Shown: positions 52,538-61,816, counted from the stretch's first letter. The stretch: DNA of 64,000 nt from Gracilimonas tropica DSM 19535 (GCF_000375425.1 NZ_AQXG01000009.1:62163-126162), one strand, 5' to 3'. Translations and numbers: made by a program. The notes: generated by a model not told the origin, from the sequence alone.

Positions 52538-54283
52538 ATGTCAGCAGGTGTCCGTATAGCAGTATTTTTTCCTCTTTTGATAAGCATGATCTCCTGCACA
52601 CAATATGAGAAAGCAGAATTCATTGCCATCAACCAGGTTGGTTATCCTTTAGAGGGCGAAAAACAGGCGTTTCTCGTAAACGGGCTAACCAATCATTTTG
52701 AATTGGTGCGGGCAGAGGATCATAAAGTGGTGTTCATGAAGATGGCTGATAGAAGGCAAGAGTCGGATTTGGCTTCCGGCGATTACATCACCTTACTTGA
52801 TTTTTCAGAATTCAAAGAAGCCGGGTCTTATTTCATTCGTATCACAAGCCCAAAGTATTATGAGTCGGAGATTTTTATGATCGGTGAAAATCCCTATTTA
52901 AAAGCTTCGCTGACGGCCATTCAAAGCTATTATTACCACCGATGTGGATCAGCGGTAGATAATGGAAGCCCCTGGAAGCATGAACGCTGTCATATTGAGG
53001 ATGCTCCTTTTTACAACCGGGAAGAAAAAAAGATGGATGTTACCGGTGGCTGGCATGATGCGGGCGATTACAATAAGTTTTCAGTGAACACCTCCTACAG
53101 TACAGCCTTATTGTTGTATTTGTATGAATCGGATCCGACCGTCTTTCAAGACGGACAGCTTTCTATTCCCGAAGCAGAAAATGGCATTCCGGATATTCTT
53201 GATGAGACAAGATGGGCGTTAGAATGGCTGCTCAAAATGCAGGATTCCGGAGGTGGGGTTTATCACAAAGTTTCCCAGAAAAAATGGATCGGTGAATTTT
53301 TACCCGCTGCGGATCCATCTACGAGATATATCTTTGAGGTCAGCAGTGCCGCCACTGCCTCATTTGCAGCAACAACAGCTTTGGCAGCCCGCATGTATGA
53401 AGCATATGATCCTGTTTTTGCTAAACTACTGATTCAATCTTCCTTGAAAGCGTGGGGATACCTGGAAAACCATCCGCTTAATGTTCCTCTTGGTGGTTTC
53501 AAAAATCCGCCGGATGTTCGGGGCGGGGAATATGGAGATACTCAAGATGACGAAGAACGAATGTGGGCGGCTTTAGAACTCTATCGTACCACGGGTAATG
53601 AGCAGTTTTTAAAATATAACATAGATAATTATTGGAAGCTTTCAGGAAGCCGGATCAACCCGTTGAGCTGGAGAAACGCAGAGGTTTTAGTGTTGTCGAT
53701 ACTGGCTAAAACGGATACCAACGGTAACTATGAACGGCAAAAAGAAAGTGCCCGAAAGCAACTGGTCAGACATGCCGACGAGATTCTTGGAGTGCACTAT
53801 AAAAACCACTACAAAAATCTGAACCGACATACTGAATATTACTGGGGCTCGAATAGCGTGGGGCTGTCTTATGCCTTTGCACTTATTCAAGGGTATGAGC
53901 TGACTGGCCGGGAGGAATACTACCGTGCTGCGATGGATCAACTTCATTTCGTATTGGGAAGAAATCCGGTGAATAGGTCGCAGGTAACGGGGGTTGGAAA
54001 AAGATCGGTGGCGCATCCTTATCACCAGTTTTCAGAATTGGATGGGGTGAAACTTCCCGTGCCCGGAATGATGGTTGGCGGCCCGAATAACCATTTACTT
54101 CTTGATGATAGAGAGATTTCTCCTTACCCGGCGAAAAATTACCAGGATGCCTTTAAAAACTATCTCGTAAATGAACCGGCCGTTAATTATACCGCGATCT
54201 TTGCATTCGTAAGCGGATATTTATCCCTGGAATCACCTAAAAACACTTTTATAACTAACCGGCATGATACTCTTAGCCCTTGA
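52538..54283 (+). CDS. GH9 family glycoside hydrolase lipoprotein (endoglucanase type)
   Basis: The 581-residue exported protein has a lipoprotein-like signal (FPLLISMISC), an N-terminal CelD_N Ig-like domain (about 25-110; FIAINQVGYPLEGEKQAFLV) and a GH9 (alpha/alpha)6 domain. Catalytic residues are visible: Asp174 and Asp177 in GGWHDAGDYNKF, His block VGKRSVAHPYHQFS and proton donor Glu546 in VNEPAVNYTAIF. GH9 enzymes cut beta-1,4-glucan. Inside an EPS operon it may trim or release the polymer, as cellulases do in cellulose operons. Its end overlaps the next gene by 20 nt. Confidence 0.92.
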   Translation: MSAGVRIAVFFPLLISMISCTQYEKAEFIAINQVGYPLEGEKQAFLVNGLTNHFELVRAEDHKVVFMKMADRRQESDLASGDYITLLDFSEFKEAGSYFIRITSPKYYESEIFMIGENPYLKASLTAIQSYYYHRCGSAVDNGSPWKHERCHIEDAPFYNREEKKMDVTGGWHDAGDYNKFSVNTSYSTALLLYLYESDPTVFQDGQLSIPEAENGIPDILDETRWALEWLLKMQDSGGGVYHKVSQKKWIGEFLPAADPSTRYIFEVSSAATASFAATTALAARMYEAYDPVFAKLLIQSSLKAWGYLENHPLNVPLGGFKNPPDVRGGEYGDTQDDEERMWAALELYRTTGNEQFLKYNIDNYWKLSGSRINPLSWRNAEVLVLSILAKTDTNGNYERQKESARKQLVRHADEILGVHYKNHYKNLNRHTEYYWGSNSVGLSYAFALIQGYELTGREEYYRAAMDQLHFVLGRNPVNRSQVTGVGKRSVAHPYHQFSELDGVKLPVPGMMVGGPNNHLLLDDREISPYPAKNYQDAFKNYLVNEPAVNYTAIFAFVSGYLSLESPKNTFITNRHDTLSP

Positions 54284-55466
54284 TATTATCCAGATCTTCC
54301 TTGTTTTGGTGATCGGTACGCTGATCTTATACCAGACTTTATTAGGTCTTTTTGCCTTCAAAGTAAGGGAAGTAACCCATTTTGATAAGACCAAAAAAAA
54401 TCGCTTCGCTATTGTGATACCGGCTCACAATGAAGAAAAAATGATCGCCAAAACGATCTACAGCCTCAATGGGATCGTATATCCTCAGTCGCACTACCAG
54501 ATTTTTGTGATTGCAGATAATTGTACGGATGCCACGGCTGATATAGCCAGAGAACTTGGTGCTAATGTATTGGAAAGGCATAACCTGCAAATGAAAGGTA
54601 AGGGCTATGCCTTAAGGTGGGGCTTCGACACGATCATGAAAAACGAAGATCCATTTGATGCATTTGTGGTTATTGATTCTGATAGCCTTGTATCCGGTAA
54701 TTACCTGGAAGTGATGAATCACTATCTGAACCGGGGGCATCGGGTCATACAAAGCAGCGATTTGGTATTGCCACAGCCGGGAAACTGGAGCAGTGAATCG
54801 ACCCGGATCGGCTTTCTGCTTTACAACTATGTAAAACCTATGGGCCGGAAATATCTTGGTTTAAATATGGGGCTTCGAGGAAACGGGATGTGCTTTTCAA
54901 CCGATGTTTTGAGGAAAGTTCCGTGGCAATCCTGGGCGCTCACCGAGGATCTTGAATATGGCCTGATCCTGATCCTGAAAGGAGAAAACATTCAATTTGC
55001 ACAAGAAGCCTGCGTGTGGGCTCAAATGCCTTTGCAATCAACAAATGCAGAATCACAGCGCCAAAGATGGGAAATGGGACGTAAAGAAATATCAAAAGCG
55101 TATGCCGGCCTTTTTCTGGTTGAAGCCCTGAAGAGAAGATCATTCAAGCACCTGGATGTGAGCATCGACCTTGTTATTCCCCCATTTGTAAACACCATGA
55201 TGGTGGTGGTACTTATGGTGATGATCAATTTGTTTTACGGCTTTTTGATGCCTGAAAAGCTTTACCTGTTTTGGATTTGGCTCGCCATACTGGCTGCAGG
55301 AATGATGCACCTGTTGTTAGGGCTGGTGTTGGTGAAAGCTGACAAAAATCTTTACAAGTCACTTTTGTATATCCCGGTGTATGCACTTTGGAAAATAAAG
55401 GTGGCGCTAAAATCACTATTTAATACCCGTGAGATCCATTGGGTCCGTACAACCAGAGACAGTTAA
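54264..55466 (+). CDS. Membrane glycosyltransferase, GT2 family
   Basis: The 400-residue enzyme has one N-terminal membrane segment, a GT2 catalytic domain and C-terminal segments. Motifs are FAIVIPAHNEEKMIAKTIYSL, FVVIDSDSLVSGNYLE (DxD-like), LTEDLEYGL (ED base) and QRQRWEMGR (QxxRW). The full GT2 processive-type signature suggests a beta-glycan synthase or a single-addition transferase at the inner membrane. With GH9 next to it, a beta-1,4-glucan-type step is possible. Confidence 0.9.
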   Translation: MILLALDIIQIFLVLVIGTLILYQTLLGLFAFKVREVTHFDKTKKNRFAIVIPAHNEEKMIAKTIYSLNGIVYPQSHYQIFVIADNCTDATADIARELGANVLERHNLQMKGKGYALRWGFDTIMKNEDPFDAFVVIDSDSLVSGNYLEVMNHYLNRGHRVIQSSDLVLPQPGNWSSESTRIGFLLYNYVKPMGRKYLGLNMGLRGNGMCFSTDVLRKVPWQSWALTEDLEYGLILILKGENIQFAQEACVWAQMPLQSTNAESQRQRWEMGRKEISKAYAGLFLVEALKRRSFKHLDVSIDLVIPPFVNTMMVVVLMVMINLFYGFLMPEKLYLFWIWLAILAAGMMHLLLGLVLVKADKNLYKSLLYIPVYALWKIKVALKSLFNTREIHWVRTTRDS

Positions 55467-55484
55467 CCCTTAATTAGTAATAAG

Positions 55485-56726
55485 ATGAAAGTTCTGCAAT
55501 TATTTCCATATGTGCCTACACCCCCTACTTTTGGAGGAGCTTTGAGAGTCTATCATATCCTGAAGCATCTTACAGAAAACTATGACGTCACCGTAGCCGG
55601 TTATAACGAATATGGAGACATGGAAGCATTTGAGAAGTCCTTCCCAATATTGAACAACAAAATGCATTTTCGGAATGTACACCGAAAAAGGACTCGACGA
55701 TTACGACAGGTAACTACATTGTTTACAAAACGCAGCTATTGGTATCGGTGGACCTATTCCAATGAAATGCAACGAATGCTTAATGAGTTGTTAGATAGCG
55801 CTGATTTTGATTTCATACTCACCGAATTTGCATCCATGGGGCATTTCGATCTTCCATCTGATGCAATCAAAATACTGGATGCCCATAACGTAGAGTATGA
55901 TAACTTCCGGCGGATGAGTACCCTCGATTGGTCGTTGACCCGCAAGAAATTTTATGAGCGTGAATACCGCAAGACCTTTCAGGAGGAAGTGGCCGTATTT
56001 AAAAAGCAGGATGCTATTTTCTCAACCTCTTCCAGAGACCGGGACATCATTCAGCAGCATTCAGAGAATGCACAGCATTTTGTGATTCCCAACGGCGTGG
56101 ATACCCAATATTTTCAACCCCAGAATATTCAACCTGAACCGTATTCAATGGTGTTTACGGGAGCAATGGGGTATGTGCCAAACAATGATGGCATCATGTT
56201 TTTCCTGGATAAGATATTTCCGAAGATCAAGAATAAAATACCGGAAGCAAAAGTATATGTAGTGGGAAATAATCCGCCGAAAATGCTGCTTAAAAAACAA
56301 TCGCGTGATGTTATCATTACCGGATTTGTAGATGATGTGCGGCCATGGATAGATCGCGCTTCTGTGTATATCGTGCCGTTGAATATGGGAAGTGGAACCC
56401 GCTTGAAAGTTGTAGAAGCGATGTCTATGGAAAAACCTATTGTATCAACAAGTATTGGCTGCGAAGGCATTGAAGTGGTGAACGGAGAACACCTGCTGGT
56501 TCGGGATGAACCGGAAGCATTCGCTGAAGCAGTCGTTGAATTAATGCATAACCGGGCACTGTCAAACCGATTGGTTGAAAATGGACGGGATTTGGTGAAA
56601 TCAAAATATGACTGGAATGTAATCGGGGAGCATATCGATGACGCTTTAAATTATTTACTTCAACGGAAAAAATGGACCAATGCATACTCTCGCGAAAAAA
56701 AAGAAAAGCTTGAAGTAATAGTATAG
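55485..56726 (+). CDS. Glycosyltransferase, GT4 family
   Basis: The 413-residue enzyme begins KVLQLFPYVPTPPTFGGALRVYHIL, the acceptor-side loop of GT4 enzymes, and has DAHNVEYDNFRR, FVIPNGVDTQYFQPQ, the GAMGYVPNNDGIMFFLDKIF strand-helix and the donor site NMGSGTRLKVVEAMSMEKPIV. It resembles GTs of PEP-CTERM/exosortase-type EPS loci by pattern. It adds one sugar in the cytoplasm. Donor sugar is unknown. Confidence 0.9.
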   Translation: MKVLQLFPYVPTPPTFGGALRVYHILKHLTENYDVTVAGYNEYGDMEAFEKSFPILNNKMHFRNVHRKRTRRLRQVTTLFTKRSYWYRWTYSNEMQRMLNELLDSADFDFILTEFASMGHFDLPSDAIKILDAHNVEYDNFRRMSTLDWSLTRKKFYEREYRKTFQEEVAVFKKQDAIFSTSSRDRDIIQQHSENAQHFVIPNGVDTQYFQPQNIQPEPYSMVFTGAMGYVPNNDGIMFFLDKIFPKIKNKIPEAKVYVVGNNPPKMLLKKQSRDVIITGFVDDVRPWIDRASVYIVPLNMGSGTRLKVVEAMSMEKPIVSTSIGCEGIEVVNGEHLLVRDEPEAFAEAVVELMHNRALSNRLVENGRDLVKSKYDWNVIGEHIDDALNYLLQRKKWTNAYSREKKEKLEVIV

Positions 56727-56741
56727 CCTATGTGAGTGCCT

Positions 56742-58022
56742 ATGAAGAAAAATGCATCCGAAGCTGTAAAAGTGACGGTCGGTTATAAGAAAAAATGGGC
56801 GGAGAATGTAAGTATTGAGATTGTTACTTCCGAACAAGACTTTGATAGCCTCGAGGTAAGCTGGAGTCAGTTATGTGAAGCCTCTGAATGTTCCATTTTT
56901 CAAACGTTTGAATGGAATCGGACGTGGTGGAAATATTTTGGAAACTCCAATTCACTCCACCTGGTGATCTTGAAAAGAGAAGGGGAAATGATTGCAATTT
57001 TTCCCCTTTTCAGAGATTCTGTGGAGGTATTGGGACATTCATTTTATACGGCTTTGAGGTTCCTGGGTTCAAATGTGAGCCAGCCGCAAAAAGCAAATAT
57101 GCTTGGGTTAATATCGTATACTGATTATTTGGATGGAATCATTAAGAAAGGCGAAGCCGGTTTTGCCTACGAGCTTATAGTGCCATATTTAGCGGGAATC
57201 TTTCCCCAAATGGATGAGATTATACTCGACGTAATACCGGAGCAAAGTGCATTCTGGATGCATGCTCTTCCTCTCATTCATAAAGAATTTTCCAGGGTAC
57301 ATATCATCGATCAAGAACCCAGCCAGCTGATAGTTTGCAGCAGCAGTTGGCAAGACTACCTGACTCGCTTGAATAAGAACCGGAGATATAAGGCTAAAAC
57401 CGCTCTTCGAAAAATACATGGTGCAGGGAGCGAGAGAATATTTCAAGTCAGGTCGCCTAAAAGTGAAGATGAGTTCATCAAAATGTGGAACCAATTTGTA
57501 GATCTGCATCAGAAGAAATGGAATAAATTAGGTTCCATTGGTACTTTTTATGAAAGGTCGAACCTTCAGTTTCATCAGGATATTTCGTTACAATTCTTTA
57601 AAAAAGGATGGGCTCAAATATATGCTTTATCACCCATTCAAGATGAAAATGAGCTGCTGGCAATGGATCTGAATTACATGTTTAAGGGAAGAATGTATGG
57701 AGCTCATACCGTAACAAATACAGACTCGGAATATTATAAAGAAGGGCCGGGAACGGCTTTGTTCTTTGAAACACTCCTAAATGCCATCGAGCAAAACTTC
57801 ACTTCATACGATTTCTTAAGAGGCTCGGAAGCATACAAATATGCTGTATCTGATCTGACATTTCGAAACCGAACGGTTCACCTAAAAAGTAACCGAAGAT
57901 TACAGCAGCTCTTATATGATCTATTTATAAATCAAGAAAAGCTGAGGCGCACATTTCACCGAAAAGCCGCAGGAATACGTCTACGGCTGAAGCATTCCAT
58001 CGGTATAATCTTTTCCTTTTAG
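56742..58022 (+). CDS. CelD-like GNAT acetyltransferase (Acetyltransf_6), second copy
   Basis: The start ATG 56742 (426 residues) is preferred to GTG 56736. The protein shares the CelD-like layout with the one at 48977: IFQTFEWNRTWWKYFGNSN, RLNKNRRYKAKTALRKI, QFVDLHQKKWNKLGSIGTFY and YDFLRGSEAYKYAVSDLTF. Sequence similarity is distant, so the two likely act at different sites. It is the last gene of the rightward EPS operon. Its stop codon overlaps that of the convergent WecG gene. Confidence 0.85.
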   Translation: MKKNASEAVKVTVGYKKKWAENVSIEIVTSEQDFDSLEVSWSQLCEASECSIFQTFEWNRTWWKYFGNSNSLHLVILKREGEMIAIFPLFRDSVEVLGHSFYTALRFLGSNVSQPQKANMLGLISYTDYLDGIIKKGEAGFAYELIVPYLAGIFPQMDEIILDVIPEQSAFWMHALPLIHKEFSRVHIIDQEPSQLIVCSSSWQDYLTRLNKNRRYKAKTALRKIHGAGSERIFQVRSPKSEDEFIKMWNQFVDLHQKKWNKLGSIGTFYERSNLQFHQDISLQFFKKGWAQIYALSPIQDENELLAMDLNYMFKGRMYGAHTVTNTDSEYYKEGPGTALFFETLLNAIEQNFTSYDFLRGSEAYKYAVSDLTFRNRTVHLKSNRRLQQLLYDLFINQEKLRRTFHRKAAGIRLRLKHSIGIIFSF

Positions 58023-58834
58023 GAATGACTTTGTCGCATATTATGCGCACGGGGACTTTTTGGTATTTGCATGCTTGCCCGTATTAAAATGATGTTGAGG
58101 GCAAACAGTGGGAGTTTTAGCATCCGTCGCCACCGGGAAGGTTGAAGGTATAAGCGGTACATCCACTCGAGGCCGGTTTTGCGCATAAAAAGCGGGGCTC
58201 GTTTTATATCGCCCGTTATGAAGTCAAAAGAACCGCCAATACCGATAATTACTTTACAATGGGTCAGGTGAGGTAAATTTTTGTAGATCCATTTCTCCTG
58301 AGCAGGCGCACCTAAAGCCACAAAAACCACATTGGCTTCCCGGAGTTGCTGTTGAACCGGTTCCGGCAGATCTTCAAAATGCAAGTCATTTCGTTCAGGA
58401 GCATAAGTGCCGGTAATATGCAAAGCTTCGATCTTTTCTTTGAGCAGTGATGAAGCTCGTTCAGCTACTCCCGGTTGGGCTCCATATAAGAAAACTGAAT
58501 TATTTTTTTGGGCAGCAATGGCGCAGATCTTTTCGACGGAGTCGGATCCGGTGATACGATCTACATGCAAGCCGTACAGATAGCGAATTGCCCAGCTGAT
58601 ACCTACACCATCGGCGGTATTGATAGAAGAGCGATGTAGAATTTGATTAAAATCGTTGTCTATAATAGCTTGTATCGCAATTTCCGGATTTACGGTCACA
58701 ACAAATAGAGGCTGCCCATTTCCCGTAGGCAGATCGAGGGCACTATGAACCGCTTCAAAAAAGTGTTCTTTTGAGTAGGTAGATATATCCACTCCTAAAA
58801 CCGGATATGATTTCTCAAGAACTTGTGTATCCAT
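58019..58834 (-). CDS. WecG/TagA/CpsF-family glycosyltransferase
   Basis: The 271-residue GT26 enzyme shows VVTVNPEIAIQAIIDNDF, NTADGVGISWAIRYL (with the catalytic Asp of the family), VFLYGAQPGVAERA, VFVALGAPAQEKWIY and GIGGSFDFITGDIKRAPLFM. Members add N-acetylmannosamine or related sugars to lipid-linked GlcNAc, the second step of repeat synthesis, which would follow the WecA-type initiator encoded at 38780. A C-terminal amphipathic tail should bind the membrane. It has its own sigma-54 promoter. Confidence 0.92.
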   Translation of the reverse strand: MDTQVLEKSYPVLGVDISTYSKEHFFEAVHSALDLPTGNGQPLFVVTVNPEIAIQAIIDNDFNQILHRSSINTADGVGISWAIRYLYGLHVDRITGSDSVEKICAIAAQKNNSVFLYGAQPGVAERASSLLKEKIEALHITGTYAPERNDLHFEDLPEPVQQQLREANVVFVALGAPAQEKWIYKNLPHLTHCKVIIGIGGSFDFITGDIKRAPLFMRKTGLEWMYRLYLQPSRWRRMLKLPLFALNIILIRASMQIPKSPRAHNMRQSHS

Positions 58835-58866
58835 AATTTCCTCCCTTGGTTTTCTTGCTTTTTCAT

Positions 58867-58883
58867 TGCAATTGATGTGCCAA
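58867..58883 (-). promoter_or_regulatory. Sigma-54 (-24/-12) promoter of wecG-like gene
   Basis: The minus strand reads TTGGCACATCAATTGCA, a full match to the consensus. The predicted start is near 58856, 22 nt upstream of the ATG. Confidence 0.85.
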
Positions 58884-58988
58884 AGAAAGAAATCGTGCTT
58901 TAAATGATGATAAGAAGCGTTTCTATCAGAAAAGGTGCTTTTGAATTGTAACCATCATACACAATGTGCAGCTGCAGCTGTAAAATAA

Positions 58989-59567
58989 TTACGCAGAATA
59001 ATCCGGAATTTTTTGGGTTTGTACATCCGTGATATACTTTGCAGGATTACCTCCAAAAATGGTATAGCCGGGAACATCTTTTGTGACCAGCGAACCGGCT
59101 GCTATAATAGCTCCCTTTCCGACCGTTACTCCTTTTAAAATGATGGCCTCACAACCGATCCATGCATCATCTTCAATGTGCACGGCTTTATTTTCTACTT
59201 TTTCTGAATTCAAAGGGTGAAGATCAGAGTCCATGATGGTGACGTTCCACGAGATCTTACAATTCCGGCCGATCCTGACTTCTTTTTCACAAATAATAAG
59301 CGTATTTCGGTTGATATAGGTTCCATTCCCGATCGAAAGATTTCCCTCAGGCCCAATTTCAAAGCGCACGCCTGAATAGAACTGACAATTTTCGGCTGTA
59401 AGCCTTCCTCCTCTCTTGATAACTTTAGGGAAAGGCCACCATTCAGTAACAACTAAAAAACCATGTTTATCAAACTTCCGGGAAAACCACCAACCTTTCA
59501 CATGTCCCCAAAATGAATGTTTCTTCAGGCGTTTTTGAATAAGCTGAAATGTGGTCAGATCTTTCAT
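58989..59567 (-). CDS. Left-handed beta-helix acyltransferase (hexapeptide repeat)
   Basis: The start ATG 59567, after GGGGAA, gives 192 residues. The first 60 residues are basic/aromatic; then hexapeptide repeats run from about 75 to 180: IGPEGNLSIGNGTYINRNTL, VRIGRNCKISWNVTIMD, HIEDDAWIGCEAIILKGVTVG and the family end GKGAIIAAGSLVTKDVPGYTIFGGNPAK. It is a WcaF/LacA-type O-acetyltransferase and should acetylate a sugar with acetyl-CoA. It lies upstream of the WecG unit; a link with the EPS is likely. Confidence 0.92.
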   Translation of the reverse strand: MKDLTTFQLIQKRLKKHSFWGHVKGWWFSRKFDKHGFLVVTEWWPFPKVIKRGGRLTAENCQFYSGVRFEIGPEGNLSIGNGTYINRNTLIICEKEVRIGRNCKISWNVTIMDSDLHPLNSEKVENKAVHIEDDAWIGCEAIILKGVTVGKGAIIAAGSLVTKDVPGYTIFGGNPAKYITDVQTQKIPDYSA

Positions 59568-59646
59568 TGTAATTCCCCATTTTAGTAGCAATATGATCGC
59601 AAAAAACGGAGAAAGAGTTTGTAATGGAATTACTTACGCTTGTGAT

Positions 59647-60144
59647 TTATGAATCAGAAAGAAAGCGATTTATGTTCTGCAAGGCTTCTTCAATAGTGTT
59701 TGCCTTAACTAATTCAGGATGAGCGAATTGCTCCAAAAAGGGCATCGTTTCCGGGGAAGCATTCATCAAAATTACAGGCTTGTTTGCTTTGATCGCTAAT
59801 GTGACCTCCGAAGCTGTTCCGGCGCCCATTCCTACTGCCACCACCAGATCCGAAGTCAGAACGTTGATGTTATTCCGGGCACTTCCCATCCCTGTTTTGA
59901 TGGGAATATCCACGAACTTTGATTGATCGTTTCCATCCGCAGAAGGTAAAATCCCGATGGTTGTTCCACCGGCCGATTTTGCTCCTTTCATGGCCGCATC
60001 CATTACCCCTTGTGAACGTCCGCCGGTCAGGACGAGAAAGTTTTCTTCTGCAAGCTTTTTTCCAAGCTGAAACGCCACTTCGAGATCACTTTCTGCGGCA
60101 CTTTCACCTGGTCCCATAATACCTATGATCATTTTTCTTTCCAT
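59647..60144 (-). CDS. SLOG/LOG-family protein (TIGR00725 type)
   Basis: The 165-residue protein has a Rossmann-like SLOG fold: IGIMGPGESAAESDLEVAF, VLTGGRSQGVMDAAMKGAKS (nucleotide-binding GGR.GVM) and VAVGMGAGTASEVTLAIKANKPVI. It belongs to the TIGR00725 group rather than to classic LOG phosphoribohydrolases, because the PGGxGTxxE motif reads GMGAGTASE. Such proteins are thought to bind nucleotide ligands. It is divergent from the photolyase gene. Function is not known. Confidence 0.85.
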   Translation of the reverse strand: MERKMIIGIMGPGESAAESDLEVAFQLGKKLAEENFLVLTGGRSQGVMDAAMKGAKSAGGTTIGILPSADGNDQSKFVDIPIKTGMGSARNNINVLTSDLVVAVGMGAGTASEVTLAIKANKPVILMNASPETMPFLEQFAHPELVKANTIEEALQNINRFLSDS

Positions 60145-60218
60145 ACTGAATGATACTTTAAAAGCAGATAAGATTCTAAATAAGGAACGCTGAATACTAT
60201 TTTATTCATTCTTCTGGC

Positions 60219-61781
60219 ATGAGCCGAACCTATCTATCCCATATCGATTCAAACATCCCGAAAGCTAACCTTGCAGATCATCAGAAAGCGGTTTTTGTGC
60301 TGCACGATCAGTTGAATCTGGATGCCTGGCCCAGCTGGATACGGGAAGAGAAACCGCTGCTTATTTTCATGGAGTCTGCCGGGAAAGGCCAGGAACTTCC
60401 GCATCACAAAAAGAAAGCGATCTATGTGCTCAGCAGCATGCGTCATTTTGCATTGGAATGTGCAGAAGCCGGATTTCCGGTACACTATTATTCCACCAAA
60501 AAACACTTTGATGATGGATTAAAAGAGATATTAACGAATCATGAAAGCCTAAATCTAACGTACATGACTCCCTCCGAATGGGATTCGAGAGAACGGCTTC
60601 AAAAAGTAAAAAAAGAATTTGGGAAAAGAGTTGAGGAAGTCCCCAATAATTTTTTTCTGGCCGATCCTGAGGAATATAAAGAGCGGGTGAAAGACGGTTG
60701 GCTGATGGAATATTTTTATCGGGAAATGCGACGAAAGTCCGGCTACCTGATGAATGGAGATCAGCCCGAAGGCGGGGAATGGAATTATGATGAGCAGAAT
60801 CGGGAAAAGTTGCCCAAAGATCATCCACTGCCAAAAATTGCCGAAACTGAAGTGGATGAGATTACCGCAGAAGTCATCGAAATGATCGAAGATTGGTATA
60901 GAGAAAGTTTCGGGAAAAGCGAAAATTTCAGTTATGCCGTCACCAGAAGACAAGCGCTATATCGCCTGAATGAATTTATAGATGAGCGCTTGGATGAATT
61001 CGGTCCATACGAAGATGCGATGGCTCATGGCGAATACGAACTTTTTCATTCCCAGCTGTCGGTGTATTTGAATAATGGATTGATTCTCCCAAAAGAAGCC
61101 TGTGACAAAGCCGAAGAGGCCTATAAAAATGGAAAAGCCCGATTGAATTCGGTGGAGGGATTTATTCGTCAGATCATCGGTTGGCGCGAATATGTGCGCA
61201 TCTATTATGAAGCCATGATGCCGGAAGTGCGCGAAGCCAATCACTTTAATTTCACCAGGAAACTACCGGAGATGTATTGGTCGGGTGAGACCAGGATGAA
61301 CTGTCTGAGCGAATGTTTAAAACCGGTGATCGAAAATGGATATTCCCATCATATTCCGCGACTGATGGTGCTCAGTAACTTCAGCAATCTCACGGAAACC
61401 GATCCTCGGGAACTGAATCGTTGGTTTCACCTGGCATATGTGGATGCGTATGAATGGGTAGTTCTTCCGAATGTTTTAGGGATGTCCACCTTTGCGGACG
61501 GTGGTGTGCTAGCCTCCAAACCATACGTGAGCAGCGGGAATTACATCAACAAGATGAGCGATTACTGCAAACACTGCGAGTACAAGATCAGCAAAAAAAC
61601 CGGGGAGGATGCCTGTCCGTTTAATTACCTCTACTGGAATTTCATTAATAAACAGCGGGAGACCTTCACCCAAAACGGCCGCGCCAATTTTATGGTGAAT
61701 ATGTTTGATAAGAAAAGTGAAGAGGAAAAGGGAATGATACGTCAGGATTCAGAAAGGTTCATTAGAGACTTAGAGCATTAG
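60219..61781 (+). CDS. phrB: FeS-containing (6-4) photolyase / bacterial cryptochrome
   Basis: The 520-residue protein is of the FeS-BCP class (deoxyribodipyrimidine photolyase-related). Cysteines at 362, 450, 453 and 466 have the spacing (88, 3, 13) of the four 4Fe-4S ligands of Agrobacterium PhrB. Other diagnostics are VFVLHDQLN near residue 26, RQIIGWREYVR, HIPRLMVLSNFSNL and PNVLGMSTFADGGVLASKPY in the FAD-binding region. It should repair (6-4) photoproducts in DNA using light. A second photolyase gene lies 1.5 kb downstream on the same strand. Confidence 0.93.
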   Translation: MSRTYLSHIDSNIPKANLADHQKAVFVLHDQLNLDAWPSWIREEKPLLIFMESAGKGQELPHHKKKAIYVLSSMRHFALECAEAGFPVHYYSTKKHFDDGLKEILTNHESLNLTYMTPSEWDSRERLQKVKKEFGKRVEEVPNNFFLADPEEYKERVKDGWLMEYFYREMRRKSGYLMNGDQPEGGEWNYDEQNREKLPKDHPLPKIAETEVDEITAEVIEMIEDWYRESFGKSENFSYAVTRRQALYRLNEFIDERLDEFGPYEDAMAHGEYELFHSQLSVYLNNGLILPKEACDKAEEAYKNGKARLNSVEGFIRQIIGWREYVRIYYEAMMPEVREANHFNFTRKLPEMYWSGETRMNCLSECLKPVIENGYSHHIPRLMVLSNFSNLTETDPRELNRWFHLAYVDAYEWVVLPNVLGMSTFADGGVLASKPYVSSGNYINKMSDYCKHCEYKISKKTGEDACPFNYLYWNFINKQRETFTQNGRANFMVNMFDKKSEEEKGMIRQDSERFIRDLEH

Positions 61782-61816
61782 TAATTTTGCATTATTACTG
61801 AAAAATCCACTTCTTC

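Noticed and set aside
58970..58981. CAGCTGCAGCTG palindrome downstream of the LbH acyltransferase gene
   Set aside because: It is short and simple (two CAGCTG units), without a T-tract or match to other sites.
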